From: Methylobacterium sp. SyP6R
GTDB lineage: Bacteria > Pseudomonadota > Alphaproteobacteria > Rhizobiales > Beijerinckiaceae
Direction of reading: 5' to 3'
Assembly (NCBI RefSeq): GCF_019216885.1
Contig: NZ_JAAQRC020000001.1
Location: 3,020,501 to 3,084,500 of the forward strand
Length of the DNA stretch: 64,000 nucleotides
The notes under the pieces were generated by a model. The model was not told where the DNA came from and did no database searches. It saw only the letters and a program-made list of their open reading frames with translations. Numbering within the stretch: the stretch's first letter is position 1; the number at the start of each line of letters is the position of its first letter. Position numbers and translations under genes: made by a program. Positions 1 to 11,008 of the stretch are shown here, piece after piece.

Positions 1-277
1 CCGGCAGGCGCGGGCAGTGGCGCCGCGCGTCCCGGGCCAGCGCCATCCCGTTGGTGTTGCGGGCCAGATCGATGTCGGTGAACAGCATGTCGACCCGCTC
101 GGCCATCAGGATGCGGCCGGCCTCGACCGCGTCGGCGGCGGTGAGCACGCGGTAGCCCTCGTCCGCCAGGGCCTCGGCGGCGATCTCGCAGACCATCGCC
201 TCGTCCTCGACCACCAGCACCGTCTCGCAGGGGAGGGCAGCGGGCGGCACCATCGCCGCAAAGGCAGACTGGATCAT
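1..277 (-). CDS. Response regulator receiver-domain protein, 3' part cut by window edge
   Basis: The minus strand opens with ATG at 277 and runs off the left edge, giving the first 92 residues of a CheY-like receiver domain. Visible features are the hydrophobic beta-1 ending in the acidic cluster VVEDEAMV (about residues 22-29) and the phospho-acceptor region LFTDIDLARN with Asp near residue 68. In this family phosphorylation of that Asp by a sensor kinase changes output. No output domain is visible before the edge, so it could be a stand-alone receiver or a longer protein. A histidine kinase may lie outside the window. Confidence in the domain is high; its role is unknown. Confidence 0.85.
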   Translation of the reverse strand, partial: MIQSAFAAMVPPAALPCETVLVVEDEAMVCEIAAEALADEGYRVLTAADAVEAGRILMAERVDMLFTDIDLARNTNGMALARDARRHCPRLP

Positions 278-545
278 GACGCAACTGGCTCCAGGACGAT
301 GGGGGCCGCCTTTTCTGCCCTGAGGCGTTCCGGCGACGGTTCGAGGGAAGAACCACCGGAACCTGGGCAGTGTTCAGGCCCGATCCCTCGAATTGACGCG
401 GTTTGGTGAGCGAAGCCTTAACCCTGCGGGACGGGCGGTTAACCCGGGCGGGAACCGCGCCCGCCCTTGCGCGGACGGGCCCCGTGTGAGAGGCCCGGCC
501 CAAAGATTCCAGGTTCACCGGGATCAGAGGTTCACAGGAAGAGCG

Positions 546-1559
546 ATGAGCGCCACCGCCGCCCCCTCCCTCACCCAGCAGGTCACCGAGATCCCGGCCG
601 GCGCCCATGTCATCGCGGCGCACTGGCTCGGCCGGCAGCTCGCCCTGGCGCTCGGCGACGGGGCGGTGCTCCTCGTCGCGGAAGGGGGCGAGGCCACCCG
701 GGTCGAGGCCCACCCGGAGGCCGGCATCCTGGTCGCCGCGGGCGACGGCAAGCGCCTCGTCACCGGCGGCGACGACGGACGGGTGGTCGCGGTCAAGGCC
801 GACGGGACCCTCGAGGAGGTCGCGACGGCCAAGGGCGGCGCCTGGATCGACGCGCTGGCCCTGCATCCGGACGGCGGCGTCGCCTATGCGGCCGGCAAGC
901 GCGTCGTCGCCCGCGACGCCAAGGGCCGCGAAAAGCTTTTCGAGGCGCCCTCCACCGCCCGCGGCCTCGCCTTCGCGCCCAAGGGCTACCGCCTGGCGGT
1001 GGCGCATTACGGCGGCGCCTCCCTGTGGTACCCGAACCTCGACACCCCGCCCGAGGCCCTGACCTGGAAGGGCTCGCACATCGACGTGATCTGGTCGATG
1101 GATGGGCGCTTCGTCATCACGACGATGCAGGAGAACGCCCTGCACGGCTGGCGCCTCCAGCCCGATCGCGGCCACATGCGGATGACCGGCTACCCGGCCA
1201 AGGTGCGCTCCACCGCCTGGTCGTCCGACGGCGACTGGCTGGCGACGAGCGGCGCCGAGGCGGTGATCGTCTGGCCGTTCGATTCCAAGGAAGGCCCGAC
1301 CGGCAAGGCGCCGCGGGAATGCGGCGTGCGCCCGGCCCGGGTCTCGCGGGTGGCGTTCCACCCCAAGGCCCCGGTCCTGGCGGCGGGCTACGAGGATGGC
1401 TGCGTGCTGCTCATCCGCTTCACTGACGCCTCCGAGCTGCTGGTGCGTCCCGCGGTGCGGGGCAGCGCCGTGACGGCGATGAGCTGGCATTCGGGCGGCG
1501 AGCACCTCGCCTTCGGCTGCGCCGACGGCCAGGCCGGTCTCCTCAGCCTGCCGCGCTGA
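546..1559 (+). CDS. WD40-repeat beta-propeller protein
   Basis: 337 residues. The ATG at 546 is preceded by an AGGAAG ribosome-binding site about 5 bases upstream, which favours it over in-frame codons further upstream. The protein is built of WD40-like repeats with recurring Trp-Ser-x-Asp-Gly strands (for example IWSMDGRFVIT, AWSSDGDWLAT, SWHSGGEHLAF), consistent with a single six- or seven-bladed propeller. There is no signal peptide or membrane segment, so it is probably cytosolic. WD40 propellers act as protein-interaction platforms; the partner is not evident. The next gene starts 4 bases after the stop, suggesting one transcript. Confidence 0.85.
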   Translation: MSATAAPSLTQQVTEIPAGAHVIAAHWLGRQLALALGDGAVLLVAEGGEATRVEAHPEAGILVAAGDGKRLVTGGDDGRVVAVKADGTLEEVATAKGGAWIDALALHPDGGVAYAAGKRVVARDAKGREKLFEAPSTARGLAFAPKGYRLAVAHYGGASLWYPNLDTPPEALTWKGSHIDVIWSMDGRFVITTMQENALHGWRLQPDRGHMRMTGYPAKVRSTAWSSDGDWLATSGAEAVIVWPFDSKEGPTGKAPRECGVRPARVSRVAFHPKAPVLAAGYEDGCVLLIRFTDASELLVRPAVRGSAVTAMSWHSGGEHLAFGCADGQAGLLSLPR

Positions 1560-1563
1560 CGCG

Positions 1564-1830
1564 ATGAACCTCCTCGGCGCCTTCCGGAAGCGCCCCTCGC
1601 CGGATGCGGCGGCGCGAGCCCGGGTGGCCGAGATCGCCCGCCGCCTCGGCGGCTTCGACCCCGAGGTGACGCTCGCCGTCAACGAGATTTCTTGCGCCGA
1701 TCCGGCCTGCCCGGGCACCGAGACGGTGATCCTGGTCATGGTCCCCGGCGCCCGCTCGCGCGCCTGCAAGGTGGCAAAGCCCCTGGAGTCGGTGACGGAG
1801 GAGGACGTGGCGGCGGCTTTGGACGGCTGA
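1564..1830 (+). CDS. Small conserved-type protein with Cys-x4-Cys-Pro-Gly motif
   Basis: 88 residues, beginning 4 bases after the WD40 gene and so probably co-transcribed with it. The centre carries ISCADPACPGTETVI (about residues 43-57), two cysteines spaced four residues apart and followed by Pro-Gly. This resembles a motif seen in short proteins of alphaproteobacteria and cyanobacteria whose function I do not know. The cysteines could bind a metal or form a redox pair, but that is inference. There is no signal peptide or membrane segment. I do not recognise a named family. Confidence 0.75.
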   Translation: MNLLGAFRKRPSPDAAARARVAEIARRLGGFDPEVTLAVNEISCADPACPGTETVILVMVPGARSRACKVAKPLESVTEEDVAAALDG

Positions 1831-2028
1831 TCCATCGCCTTCACAAAGGCGCGGGAACCGTCCAGATTCCATCCGAGGGACGTCCGGGTGGTTCCGGGCG
1901 GTCGTCTCGGCGAGGCTGGCAGCAGAGCGATGAAGACCCGACGCCCGAAACGCCGCTTGCCGCAAGGTCATGAGGCCGATACTCTCCCGCCCAGGCACAT
2001 TCCGAATCGGCCGGCATGGAGCAGGCGG

Positions 2029-2322
2029 GTGTATGCGATCTGCTTCGATCTTGATACCGAGACGCTGAAGACTCAATACCATAACTCGTCCTGGCAGAAT
2101 GGTTACCAGGACATCGCCCGGGTGCTGGAGCGCCACGGCTTCGATCGGCAGCAGGGCAGCGTCTATTTTGGCAACGACCAGGTCGACCCGGTGCGGTGCG
2201 TCCTGGCGATCCAGGACGTGGCGCGGGAATGCCCCTGGTTCCGGGCCGCCGTGGTCGACGTCCGGATGCTGCGGATCGAGGAGAACAACGACCTTTTACC
2301 GGCGCTCCAGCCGCTCCCCTGA
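2029..2322 (+). CDS. vapD: VapD-family (Cas2-like fold) protein, probable endoribonuclease
   Basis: From the GTG at 2029 the product is 97 residues, close to the usual VapD length. It begins VYAICFDLDTETL and contains SWQNGYQDIARVLERHGF, QQGSVYFG and MLRIEENNDL, all characteristic of virulence-associated protein D. A GGAG site at 2018-2021 sits 7 bases before this GTG. An in-frame ATG at 1930 would add 33 non-conserved residues, so I prefer the GTG. VapD proteins have a ferredoxin-like Cas2 fold, and some are RNases acting as toxins. I see no convincing antitoxin frame next to it and no CRISPR repeats. Activity is inferred from the family. Confidence 0.85.
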   Translation: MYAICFDLDTETLKTQYHNSSWQNGYQDIARVLERHGFDRQQGSVYFGNDQVDPVRCVLAIQDVARECPWFRAAVVDVRMLRIEENNDLLPALQPLP

Positions 2323-2442
2323 CGCGCCTCTCGCGCCGCGCCCTTCCTCAGTGTTGCGCCCCATCTACAGCGCAGGGACCGCCCTCTCGACTAGGAGGGG
2401 AGGGAACGGCGCCCTTTGGCGCCGTCATCCGGATTGGCCGCC

Positions 2443-3672
2443 ATGCCGCGCGCGACGTCGCACACCCCCGATCCCGCCGTCGATGCGGCGGCGCTTCTGC
2501 GCCGCCTCGCCTTCTTCGGCCTGACGCTGGTGATCCCGGTCACCGCCCTGGTGTCGCGGCGCAGCGTGGTGATCCTGGCGCCGATCGGCATCGCGCTGCT
2601 CATCATCGCCGCCCTCCTCGACGGGGTTCAGCGTCCCCTCGGAGCGGGGCTTGCGCGGCTCGGAGGCGCCCGGGCGATCCTGGCCGGCGCGCTGCTGCTG
2701 GGCTGGTGCGCCCTGTCGCTGGTCTGGACGCCGTTCCCCGGCCCGGCGAGCGAACGCCTGCTCAACCTCGCTGCCACGGTCGGCCTGACGGTGGCGGGCT
2801 ACCTCGCCCTGCCGGACCGGATGCGCTCGGCCAACCTCTACCTCCTGCCCCTCGGCGTCGGGGCGGCGGCGATCGGGGCGGTGCTGCTCGGGCTGTTCAG
2901 CGGCGCCTCGCTGCGCGGCGGCTTCGAGGACGACAGCTCGCTCGAACGCGGCGCGATGCTGCTCGCCCTGCTGGTCTGGCCCGCCGCCGCCTGGCTACGC
3001 TCGCGCCGGCGCGACATGGAGGCGCTCGGCCTCGCCGTGGTGGTGGCGCTCGCGCTGGTGCTCGCCCCCGGGCCGGTGCCGCTGCTGGCGCTCGCCTGCG
3101 GGGCGGCGGCCTTCGCGCTCTCGGCCTGGCGCCAGGGCCTCGGCGTGCGGGTCACGGCGGGCGTCGCGGCCGGCCTCGTCGCCCTGGCGCCGCTCCTGCC
3201 GTTCCTGCTGCGGCCGGTGCTGACGCCTCTGCTCGGACCGCTCCACCCGACGATCCTGACCCTCAAGGCCTGGCAGCGGGTGGTGACGACCGAGCCCCTG
3301 CGGCTCATCACCGGTCACGGCCTTGAGACGGCGATCCGCGGCAAGGTGATCGGCATGCTGCCGGCCAACGCCCCGGCCTCGCTGCTGTTCGAGATCTGGT
3401 ACGAGCTCGGGATCGTCGGCGCCTTCGCGGCGGCCTTCGTCCTGTGGAGCGGCATCCGCCATTCCGGCCGCGAGCATCCGGTGCTGACCCCGGGGGCCAT
3501 GGCCACCGCCGCCACCGCCTTCGCCTCCGCCTGCCTCGGTATCGGCACCACCGCGAGCTGGTGGTTCACCAGCGTCACCGTGGTGGTGCTGGTCTTCATC
3601 GCCGTGGAGCGGGGCCAATTCCGCACCAGCCGGCCGAAGGCGAGTGCCCTGCCGCCGCGCAGCGCGGCTTGA
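2443..3672 (+). CDS. O-antigen ligase/polymerase-like multi-spanning membrane protein
   Basis: 409 residues from the ATG at 2443. The sequence is dominated by about ten hydrophobic segments (for example LAFFGLTLVIPVTALV near the N terminus and VTVVVLVFIAVE at the C terminus). A larger loop lies in the C-terminal half, containing TTEPLRLITGHGLET and FEIWYELGIVGAFAAA. That layout, with a periplasmic loop and a Gly-His-Gly/Glu-x-Gly pattern, fits the WaaL/Wzy O-antigen ligase superfamily, which joins or polymerises lipid-linked glycans at the inner membrane. The substrate cannot be told and no glycan genes are adjacent. Its 3' end overlaps the convergent gene at 3596-3961. Confidence 0.7.
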   Translation: MPRATSHTPDPAVDAAALLRRLAFFGLTLVIPVTALVSRRSVVILAPIGIALLIIAALLDGVQRPLGAGLARLGGARAILAGALLLGWCALSLVWTPFPGPASERLLNLAATVGLTVAGYLALPDRMRSANLYLLPLGVGAAAIGAVLLGLFSGASLRGGFEDDSSLERGAMLLALLVWPAAAWLRSRRRDMEALGLAVVVALALVLAPGPVPLLALACGAAAFALSAWRQGLGVRVTAGVAAGLVALAPLLPFLLRPVLTPLLGPLHPTILTLKAWQRVVTTEPLRLITGHGLETAIRGKVIGMLPANAPASLLFEIWYELGIVGAFAAAFVLWSGIRHSGREHPVLTPGAMATAATAFASACLGIGTTASWWFTSVTVVVLVFIAVERGQFRTSRPKASALPPRSAA

Positions 3673-3961
3673 CCTGGAGGATGGCAGCCGCGCAGCGCGG
3701 CGTGACGCCGGCCGCGTGCTGGCGAAGCCAGGAGCGGGCCTCGTCGAGGCTCCGGAAGGGGCGGGGGCGCGGCGCCTCGGCGACCCGCCCGAACCCGGCC
3801 TCCAGGAACCAGTGCCGGCCTACTCCCTCCTCCTCGTGCAGGTCCGGATCGAGATGGGTCAGGACGCCGATCAGGGCGCCGTTGCGATAGGCCAGGAGGC
3901 CGTCGCGGTCGGCGCTGCCGGTATCGACGCGCACCGGGTCGAGGATGATCGTTGCGTTCAT
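3596..3961 (-). CDS. Hypothetical protein overlapping the convergent gene
   Basis: 121 residues from the ATG at 3961. The N-terminal part (MNATIILDPVRV, GLLAYRNGALIGVLTHLD, HWFLEAGFG, FRSLDEARSWL) looks like a compact alpha/beta protein. The last 30 residues run antisense through the end of the neighbouring membrane-protein gene and repeat PRCAAA twice, mirroring a duplicated GC-rich stretch near 3654-3701. I infer that an original stop was lost, or that the tail is a recent extension. No family is recognised. The frame and start are plausible but not certain. Confidence 0.5.
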   Translation of the reverse strand: MNATIILDPVRVDTGSADRDGLLAYRNGALIGVLTHLDPDLHEEEGVGRHWFLEAGFGRVAEAPRPRPFRSLDEARSWLRQHAAGVTPRCAAAILQVKPRCAAAGHSPSAGWCGIGPAPRR

Positions 3962-4204
3962 TGCAGCACCATTCGCCTGAGCGGCGCCCGGCCGCCTCGC
4001 GGCCGAGACCGGCTCCGAATTGTCGAGGTCGCCGCATGATCTGCCGTTTCCCGGCGCCGCCATTGAGGGTGCGCTCGGGCCCGTCATCGGTCGGGTTCAT
4101 GCGGATGCTTCAGCGTAGTCGCACTGGCGAGCAATCCGTATTGTTTTCGCCGTATCGGGCGCAACAATCTGCCGATATCGAGGGCGATCTCGCGATAAAG
4201 GGAA

Positions 4205-4648
4205 TTAGCCGTCCGTCGCAGCCGCCTCGATCGCCGTCATGTCGTCGTCGGAGAGGCCGAAATGATGGCCGATCTCATGCACTAGCACGTGCGCGACGAG
4301 ATGGCCCAAGGTTTCGTCGTGTTCGGCCCAGTAATCGAGCAGCGGACGGCGGTAGAGCCAGACCATGTTGGGAAACTGCCCGGTGGCGAGGTTCAGGACG
4401 CCGCCGCCCTGCGCCAGGCCGGTGCCGCGGAACAGGCCGAGGAGGTCGAACTCGCTCTCGCAGCCCATCTCCTCCAGGGTCTCGTCGTCGGGAAACTCGT
4501 CGACCCGGATCACCACCCCCTCGCATAAGGCGCGGAACGCCTCCGGCAGGCGCGCGAAGGCGGCCTCGGCCAAGGCCTCGATGGCGGCGAGGTCGGGGGC
4601 GCGGCGGGCGCTCCAGTCGGCGTCGGGCGTCTCTGTCATCGGTGTCAC
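4205..4648 (-). CDS. Zincin-like metallopeptidase (HExxH) of the small bacterial family
   Basis: 147 residues. The C-terminal third carries HVLVHEIGHHFGLSDDDM: HEIGH is the zinc-binding gluzincin/metzincin motif and the following His-x-x-Gly-Leu-Ser is typical of small proteins often annotated as metallopeptidase family (Pfam family of PF06262 type, from memory). No signal peptide is seen, so a cytosolic location is expected. The GTG start overlaps the stop of the upstream 43-codon gene as GTGA, implying translational coupling; an in-frame ATG 9 bases later is the alternative. It is the last gene of a coupled trio with the nucleotidase gene. Confidence 0.85.
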   Translation of the reverse strand: MTPMTETPDADWSARRAPDLAAIEALAEAAFARLPEAFRALCEGVVIRVDEFPDDETLEEMGCESEFDLLGLFRGTGLAQGGGVLNLATGQFPNMVWLYRRPLLDYWAEHDETLGHLVAHVLVHEIGHHFGLSDDDMTAIEAAATDG

Positions 4649-4776
4649 CAGACCTGCAATTGCCGGCCGAGCCAGTAGGCCAGACCCGCGAGCGCCACGA
4701 CACCCAGGCCGCGGCCGATGCGCCGGCCCCAGATCTCGGCCGGGTCGTGCGCGTCGCGATCCTCCGGCGGGCTCAC
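4645..4776 (-). CDS. 43-residue single-span membrane peptide, coupled on both sides
   Basis: This short frame lies between the HAD nucleotidase and the metallopeptidase and overlaps both by 4 bases as GTGA (start at 4776, stop at 4645-4647). The product begins with a charged segment (SPPEDRDAHDPAEIWG), then has one hydrophobic span (GLGVVALAGLAYWLG) and a short tail ending QLQVW. The double stop-start overlap and the sensible membrane-peptide composition argue that it is real despite its size. Function is unknown. It could anchor or regulate one of the two neighbours, which is inference. Confidence 0.65.
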   Translation of the reverse strand: MSPPEDRDAHDPAEIWGRRIGRGLGVVALAGLAYWLGRQLQVW

Positions 4777-5531
4777 GCCGCCAGCACCGGGGCGACCCGG
4801 TCGGTCAGGAAACCCGCGAGGTCGTTGGTGATGTGGTCGATATGGGGCGCGCGCACCGCCTCCTGCTCGAAGGTCTCGCGGAACGGGTCGATGGTGCGGG
4901 GCACCACAAGCACCGTCGCCATGCCGAGATCGTGCGGGACGACGAGGTTCTTGGCGATGTCCTCGAACAGCGCCGAGCGGGTCGGGTCGACGCCGTGGCG
5001 GTTCAGGAACTTCTCGTAGGCGCTACGCTCGGGCTTCGGCACGAAATCGGCCGCCGCGATATCGAACACGTCCTCGAAATGGTCGAGGATGCCGAGCTTC
5101 GCCGCCACGTTCTCGGCGTGCCGGCGCGACCCGTTGGTGAGGATCAGCTTGCGGCCCGGCAATCCCTCGATCGCCACGCCGAGACCCGGATCGAGCGCGA
5201 TGCTCGAATGGTCGATGTCGTGGGCGAAGTCGAGGAACTCGTAGGGGTCGATCTTCCACTCGGCCATCAGCGCGCGCAAAGTCGTGCCGTAGCGGTGGTA
5301 GAAATATTTCTGCAAGGCCCGCGCCGAGATCCCGTCGAGCCCGAACAGGTTCATCACGTAGAGGGTGATGCGCTCGTCGACCTGCGGCCAGACGCGGGCG
5401 TCGTGGGGATAGAGCGTGTTGTCGAGGTCGAACACCCAGGTGTCGATCCCGGAAAAGCCGCGGGCCTGAGGCGCGGTGAGGTGGCTCTCGCCTGGCAGGA
5501 GCAAGGGACGATCCGGAGACGGGGGCCCCAC
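4773..5531 (-). CDS. Pyrimidine 5'-nucleotidase, HAD superfamily
   Basis: 252 residues. HAD motif I is VFDLDNTLYPH (nucleophile Asp near residue 34), motif II is LILTNGS, motif III includes the Lys of FVPKPERSAYEKF and motif IV is ALFEDIAKN. This pattern, with DLDNTLYP and the all-alpha cap, matches the pyrimidine 5'-nucleotidase/SSM1-type subfamily, which dephosphorylates nucleoside monophosphates in the cytosol. The first 25 residues before the conserved core may be over-long, and a later start is possible. It is the first gene of a three-gene coupled set with the 43-aa peptide and the metallopeptidase. Confidence 0.9.
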   Translation of the reverse strand: MGPPSPDRPLLLPGESHLTAPQARGFSGIDTWVFDLDNTLYPHDARVWPQVDERITLYVMNLFGLDGISARALQKYFYHRYGTTLRALMAEWKIDPYEFLDFAHDIDHSSIALDPGLGVAIEGLPGRKLILTNGSRRHAENVAAKLGILDHFEDVFDIAAADFVPKPERSAYEKFLNRHGVDPTRSALFEDIAKNLVVPHDLGMATVLVVPRTIDPFRETFEQEAVRAPHIDHITNDLAGFLTDRVAPVLAA

Positions 5532-5597
5532 GGCCCCGGGCGCCTAGATTAAGCGAGGCGGGGCGGAAGGGAAGATGAAAGAAGGGAAGGACGGGTC

Positions 5598-5621
5598 GGG
5601 CGGCCGTGAGGTCGGCCGCCC
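5598..5621 (-). terminator. Stem-loop downstream of argB
   Basis: A perfect 9-bp stem (5598-5606 with 5613-5621) with a 6-base loop lies 25 bases after the argB stop. On the minus strand it is followed by a pyrimidine-rich run rather than a clean U tract. It is a probable argB terminator, possibly weak. Confidence 0.6.
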
Positions 5622-5645
5622 GGTCTTGCGATCGTCGGGCGGGCG

Positions 5646-6584
5646 TCAGGACCGGCGGATCAGCGTGCCGGCGCCGTAATCGGTGAACAGCTCGAGCAGC
5701 ACCGCGTGCGGCACCTTGCCGTCGAGGATGACCACCGCCTCGACGCCCTGCTCCAGGGCGTAGATGCAGGTCTCGATCTTCGGGATCATGCCGGCGGTGA
5801 TGGTCCCGTCGGCGATGAGCCGGCGGCAATCCTCGATCGACAGTTCCGGGATCAGCTTCTTGTTCTTGTCGAGCACGCCCGGCACGTCGGTGAGGAGCAG
5901 CAGGCGCTTGGCCCGCATCGCCCCGGCGATCGCCCCCGCGAAGGTGTCGGCGTTGACGTTGTAGGTCTGGTTGTCGGCGCCGACCGCCACCGGTGCGAGG
6001 ACCGGGATCAGTTCGGCCTTCAGCACCGCGTCGAGCACCGTGCGGTCGACGTGCTCGGGCTCGCCGACGAGGCCGAGATCGACGTGGCGCTCGATGTGGG
6101 AATCGGGATCGGTCACCGTGCGGGCGGCGCGGCGCGCCCGCACCATGTTGCCGTCCTTGCCGCACAGGCCGATCGCCTTGCCGCCCTCGGCCGAGATCCA
6201 GCCGACGATCTGCTTGTTGATCGAGCCGGCCAAGACCATCTCGACCACCTCGACGGTGGCCTCGTCGGTGACGCGCAGGCCCTCGCGGAACTCGGACTTG
6301 ATGCCGAGCCGGTCGAGCATGCGGCCGATCTGCGGCCCGCCGCCATGGACCACCACGGGCTTGAGGCCCGATTGCTCGAGGAGCACGATGTCCTCGGCGA
6401 AATCCTCCGCCGCGGCGCGGTCGCCCATGGCGTGGCCGCCATACTTGATGACCACGACCTCCTCGTCGTAGCGCTGCATGTGCGGCAGCGCCTGGACCAG
6501 CACCTCGGCCCGCACGTGAACGTTGGGTAGCTGGACGTCGGGCTGCTGGGCGTTGGGCGCTTTGTCCGCTCCGGAATCGCTCAT
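5646..6584 (-). CDS. argB: Acetylglutamate kinase
   Basis: 312 residues, the usual length. The enzyme phosphorylates N-acetylglutamate with ATP in the second step of arginine synthesis. Visible signatures of the amino-acid kinase fold are [12 protein letters not shown] (phosphate-binding Lys-x-Gly-Gly), [12 protein letters not shown] (substrate-binding Gly loop), [16 protein letters not shown] and [12 protein letters not shown]. The N-terminal extension of roughly 30 residues before the core contains an [16 protein letters not shown] helix like that of arginine-sensitive hexameric enzymes. Feedback inhibition by arginine is therefore likely, but is inferred. A stem-loop terminator follows the gene. 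Confidence 0.97.
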   Translation of the reverse strand: MSDSGADKAPNAQQPDVQLPNVHVRAEVLVQALPHMQRYDEEVVVIKYGGHAMGDRAAAEDFAEDIVLLEQSGLKPVVVHGGGPQIGRMLDRLGIKSEFREGLRVTDEATVEVVEMVLAGSINKQIVGWISAEGGKAIGLCGKDGNMVRARRAARTVTDPDSHIERHVDLGLVGEPEHVDRTVLDAVLKAELIPVLAPVAVGADNQTYNVNADTFAGAIAGAMRAKRLLLLTDVPGVLDKNKKLIPELSIEDCRRLIADGTITAGMIPKIETCIYALEQGVEAVVILDGKVPHAVLLELFTDYGAGTLIRRS

Positions 6585-6844
6585 CGTGGCGGGTTTCCTC
6601 TCGCAAGGTCGGGCCGCGGCACTCTCGCGGCGCGCGGTCGGCGCGGGGTTCTAAGCATCATCGCGCGGCGTGTCACACCGAAATCTCACGCGCGGACTTC
6701 GACGCGACGGCCGCTCCCCTCGGGTCGCCGGGTTCTGGCGGCGGCCCGCGACGGTTCGATGACGGCGCCGGAGACCGGCCACGCTTTACCCCTGCTTAAC
6801 CACGATCCGAGCATCCTGTGGACGGTCCACCGGATCTCCCAACG

Positions 6845-7054
6845 ATGCGCCTCGCCGATTCGCTCCTGCCGCGTCCCGCCCTCACCAACCCGTCGCTGCT
6901 GGCCGCGACCGTCTCCTCGCTGAGCCGCCGCGCCGCCAGCCGCCAGGATCTCTGGCGCCTGCTGACCGACAGCTACACGGTCGACCTCGACGAGGTGGCG
7001 GCGGTGCTGCCGCGCCAGGAGCCGGAACCGGACTGGCTGCCGACGAAGCGCTGA
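6845..7054 (+). CDS. Small hypothetical protein
   Basis: 69 residues from the ATG at 6845; an in-frame GTG at 6818 would add nine. The sequence is helical (LLAATVSSLSRRAASRQDLWRLLTDSYTVDLDEVAAVLP) with an acidic, Pro-rich tail ending WLPTKR. It has no signal peptide and no recognised family. It stands alone, convergent with the MOSC gene whose stop is 13 bases away. Confidence 0.55.
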   Translation: MRLADSLLPRPALTNPSLLAATVSSLSRRAASRQDLWRLLTDSYTVDLDEVAAVLPRQEPEPDWLPTKR

Positions 7055-7066
7055 GCGCCCGCCGCC

Positions 7067-7846
7067 TCAGCCTGCCACCATCCGCAGCACGTCCCCCGCC
7101 CGAATCTCACCCCGCTCGACCACCTCGGCATAGATCCCGCAATCGGCATGGCCGAGGGTCTTCTGCAGTGCCCCCGGAATCGCCAGATCCCGCTCGCCCG
7201 TGACCGGGTCGACGTTGGTGGCGGCGCAGCGCACGATGCGCTTCGTCACCTTCAGGCGCAGACCCGCCTCCGTGGCGAGTTCCGTCCCGACGAGGTCGAG
7301 TTCGGCGAAGGCGGGGAGGCCGGTGACGTGGAGGTTGCCGCGGAAGCGCAGGGGATCGACCGGTGCCCCGACCATGTCCTCGACCGCCGCTACGCTCGCC
7401 AGGTTGATGAGCGAGAGGAAGCCACTGCGCGAATCGGTGAAGCGGTAGCCGTCCGGCGCCGTCAGCACCTTCGGCGGGCCGCGCAGCTCCTTGGGGAGGT
7501 AACGGCGGAAGAACACCTCGACGGCGAGCCGTCCCTCGCGCGTCGCGAGGTCGCCGTGCGCAACCTCCCGGTCGCCCTCGCGGATCGTCAGCACGCCGCT
7601 CGCGTCGTCGAACCGCGTGGTCAGCCGGGCCAGTGCCTCGTTGCGCATCAGCATCAGGTACTTGATCTTCGGCTGATGCACCGGCGTAGCGGGATCGAAG
7701 CCGCTCGGGCCGTTCTCGATCGCGAACAGCCGGTCGCCCGGGAAGTAGCCGCCGGCCGTCAGCGCCGCCCGCGTCAGGGCCTCGGGCGAGAGACCCTTCA
7801 CCGGGTAGCGGTGGAGGGCGGTGACGGTCAGGGCGGGACTGCTCAT
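7067..7846 (-). CDS. MOSC-domain protein with MOSC N-terminal domain
   Basis: 259 residues. The N-terminal beta-barrel half ([25 protein letters not shown]) is the MOSC_N signature. The C-terminal MOSC domain contains FRGNLHVTG and [19 protein letters not shown], where the Cys of RCAATNVDP matches the conserved molybdenum-ligand Cys of MOSC/mARC proteins. Members bind molybdenum cofactor and reduce N-hydroxylated compounds or carry sulfur. No iron-sulfur ferredoxin domain is attached, so an external electron donor would be needed. It is a single gene with a clear ATG start. Confidence 0.9.
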   Translation of the reverse strand: MSSPALTVTALHRYPVKGLSPEALTRAALTAGGYFPGDRLFAIENGPSGFDPATPVHQPKIKYLMLMRNEALARLTTRFDDASGVLTIREGDREVAHGDLATREGRLAVEVFFRRYLPKELRGPPKVLTAPDGYRFTDSRSGFLSLINLASVAAVEDMVGAPVDPLRFRGNLHVTGLPAFAELDLVGTELATEAGLRLKVTKRIVRCAATNVDPVTGERDLAIPGALQKTLGHADCGIYAEVVERGEIRAGDVLRMVAG

Positions 7847-8107
7847 GCCCCCTGCCTAGCCGGATTCGCCGCGCGTGGGAATCGGACCCGGATGGCGCCC
7901 GTCGAGGCATCCGCACACCGCATGTCTCGTGACCGCAAATTCGAGGGCGCGCCCCTTGTGTTACCGATATGTCACACCACATGGGGGAGGCCGGTCGCTT
8001 CCAAGAAGGGCCGGCGCCCGGCGCGCGGCAGACGCGCGAGGGCGAACCCGCGGTCCCCCATCGCCTCGTCGAGAGGGCGGGAGGACCGGCCAAGGAGGAG
8101 CGAACGC

Positions 8108-10747
<2,640 letters not shown>

Positions 10748-10756
10748 GGACGATAG

Positions 10757-10790
10757 GGCCCGCCTCCTCGAAGGAGGCGGGCCTTTCCTG
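10757..10790 (+). terminator. Rho-independent terminator of clpB
   Basis: A perfect 12-bp GC-rich stem (10757-10768 with 10772-10783) and a 3-base loop, followed by CTTTCCT, start 10 bases after the clpB stop. Confidence 0.9.
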
Positions 10791-10820
10791 CAAGGCCTGT
10801 CCGACGGACCGATAGCATTT

Positions 10821-10967
10821 CATCCCACTCGCGGCCTCATCCTGAGGTGCGACTGTAAGGAGCCTCGAAGGAGGGCTCCCGATGCCGCTGCGATCCCTGG
10901 GGCCCTCCTTCGAGGTCAGTCCATCTCTGATGAACTGACACCTCAGGACGAGGTCGTGGGTTGGAAT
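10821..10967. repeat. Dispersed long-hairpin repeat, copy R1
   Basis: About 147 bases that recur with small changes at 58689-58832. Both copies hold nested inverted segments: the outer arms read CCTCATCCTGAGGTG and its complement, and the inner arms read GGAGCCTCGAAGGAGGGC and CCCTCCTTCGAGGTC. The whole could fold into one long stem. It lies between the clpB terminator and a convergent gene. It has no coding potential; this is a MITE- or REP-type intergenic element. Confidence 0.75.
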
Positions 10968-11008
10968 GAGGCTTACTGCGTCGCGGTCGCCGACAATCGA
11001 GCGGCTCC

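Noticed and set aside
2029-2322. CRISPR association suggested by the Cas2-like fold of VapD
   Set aside because: No direct repeats with spacers and no cas1 or effector gene are visible in the window.
7955-7982. RpoH heat-shock promoter before clpB
   Set aside because: Only CTTG and a poor -10 match are present; too weak to list as a feature.
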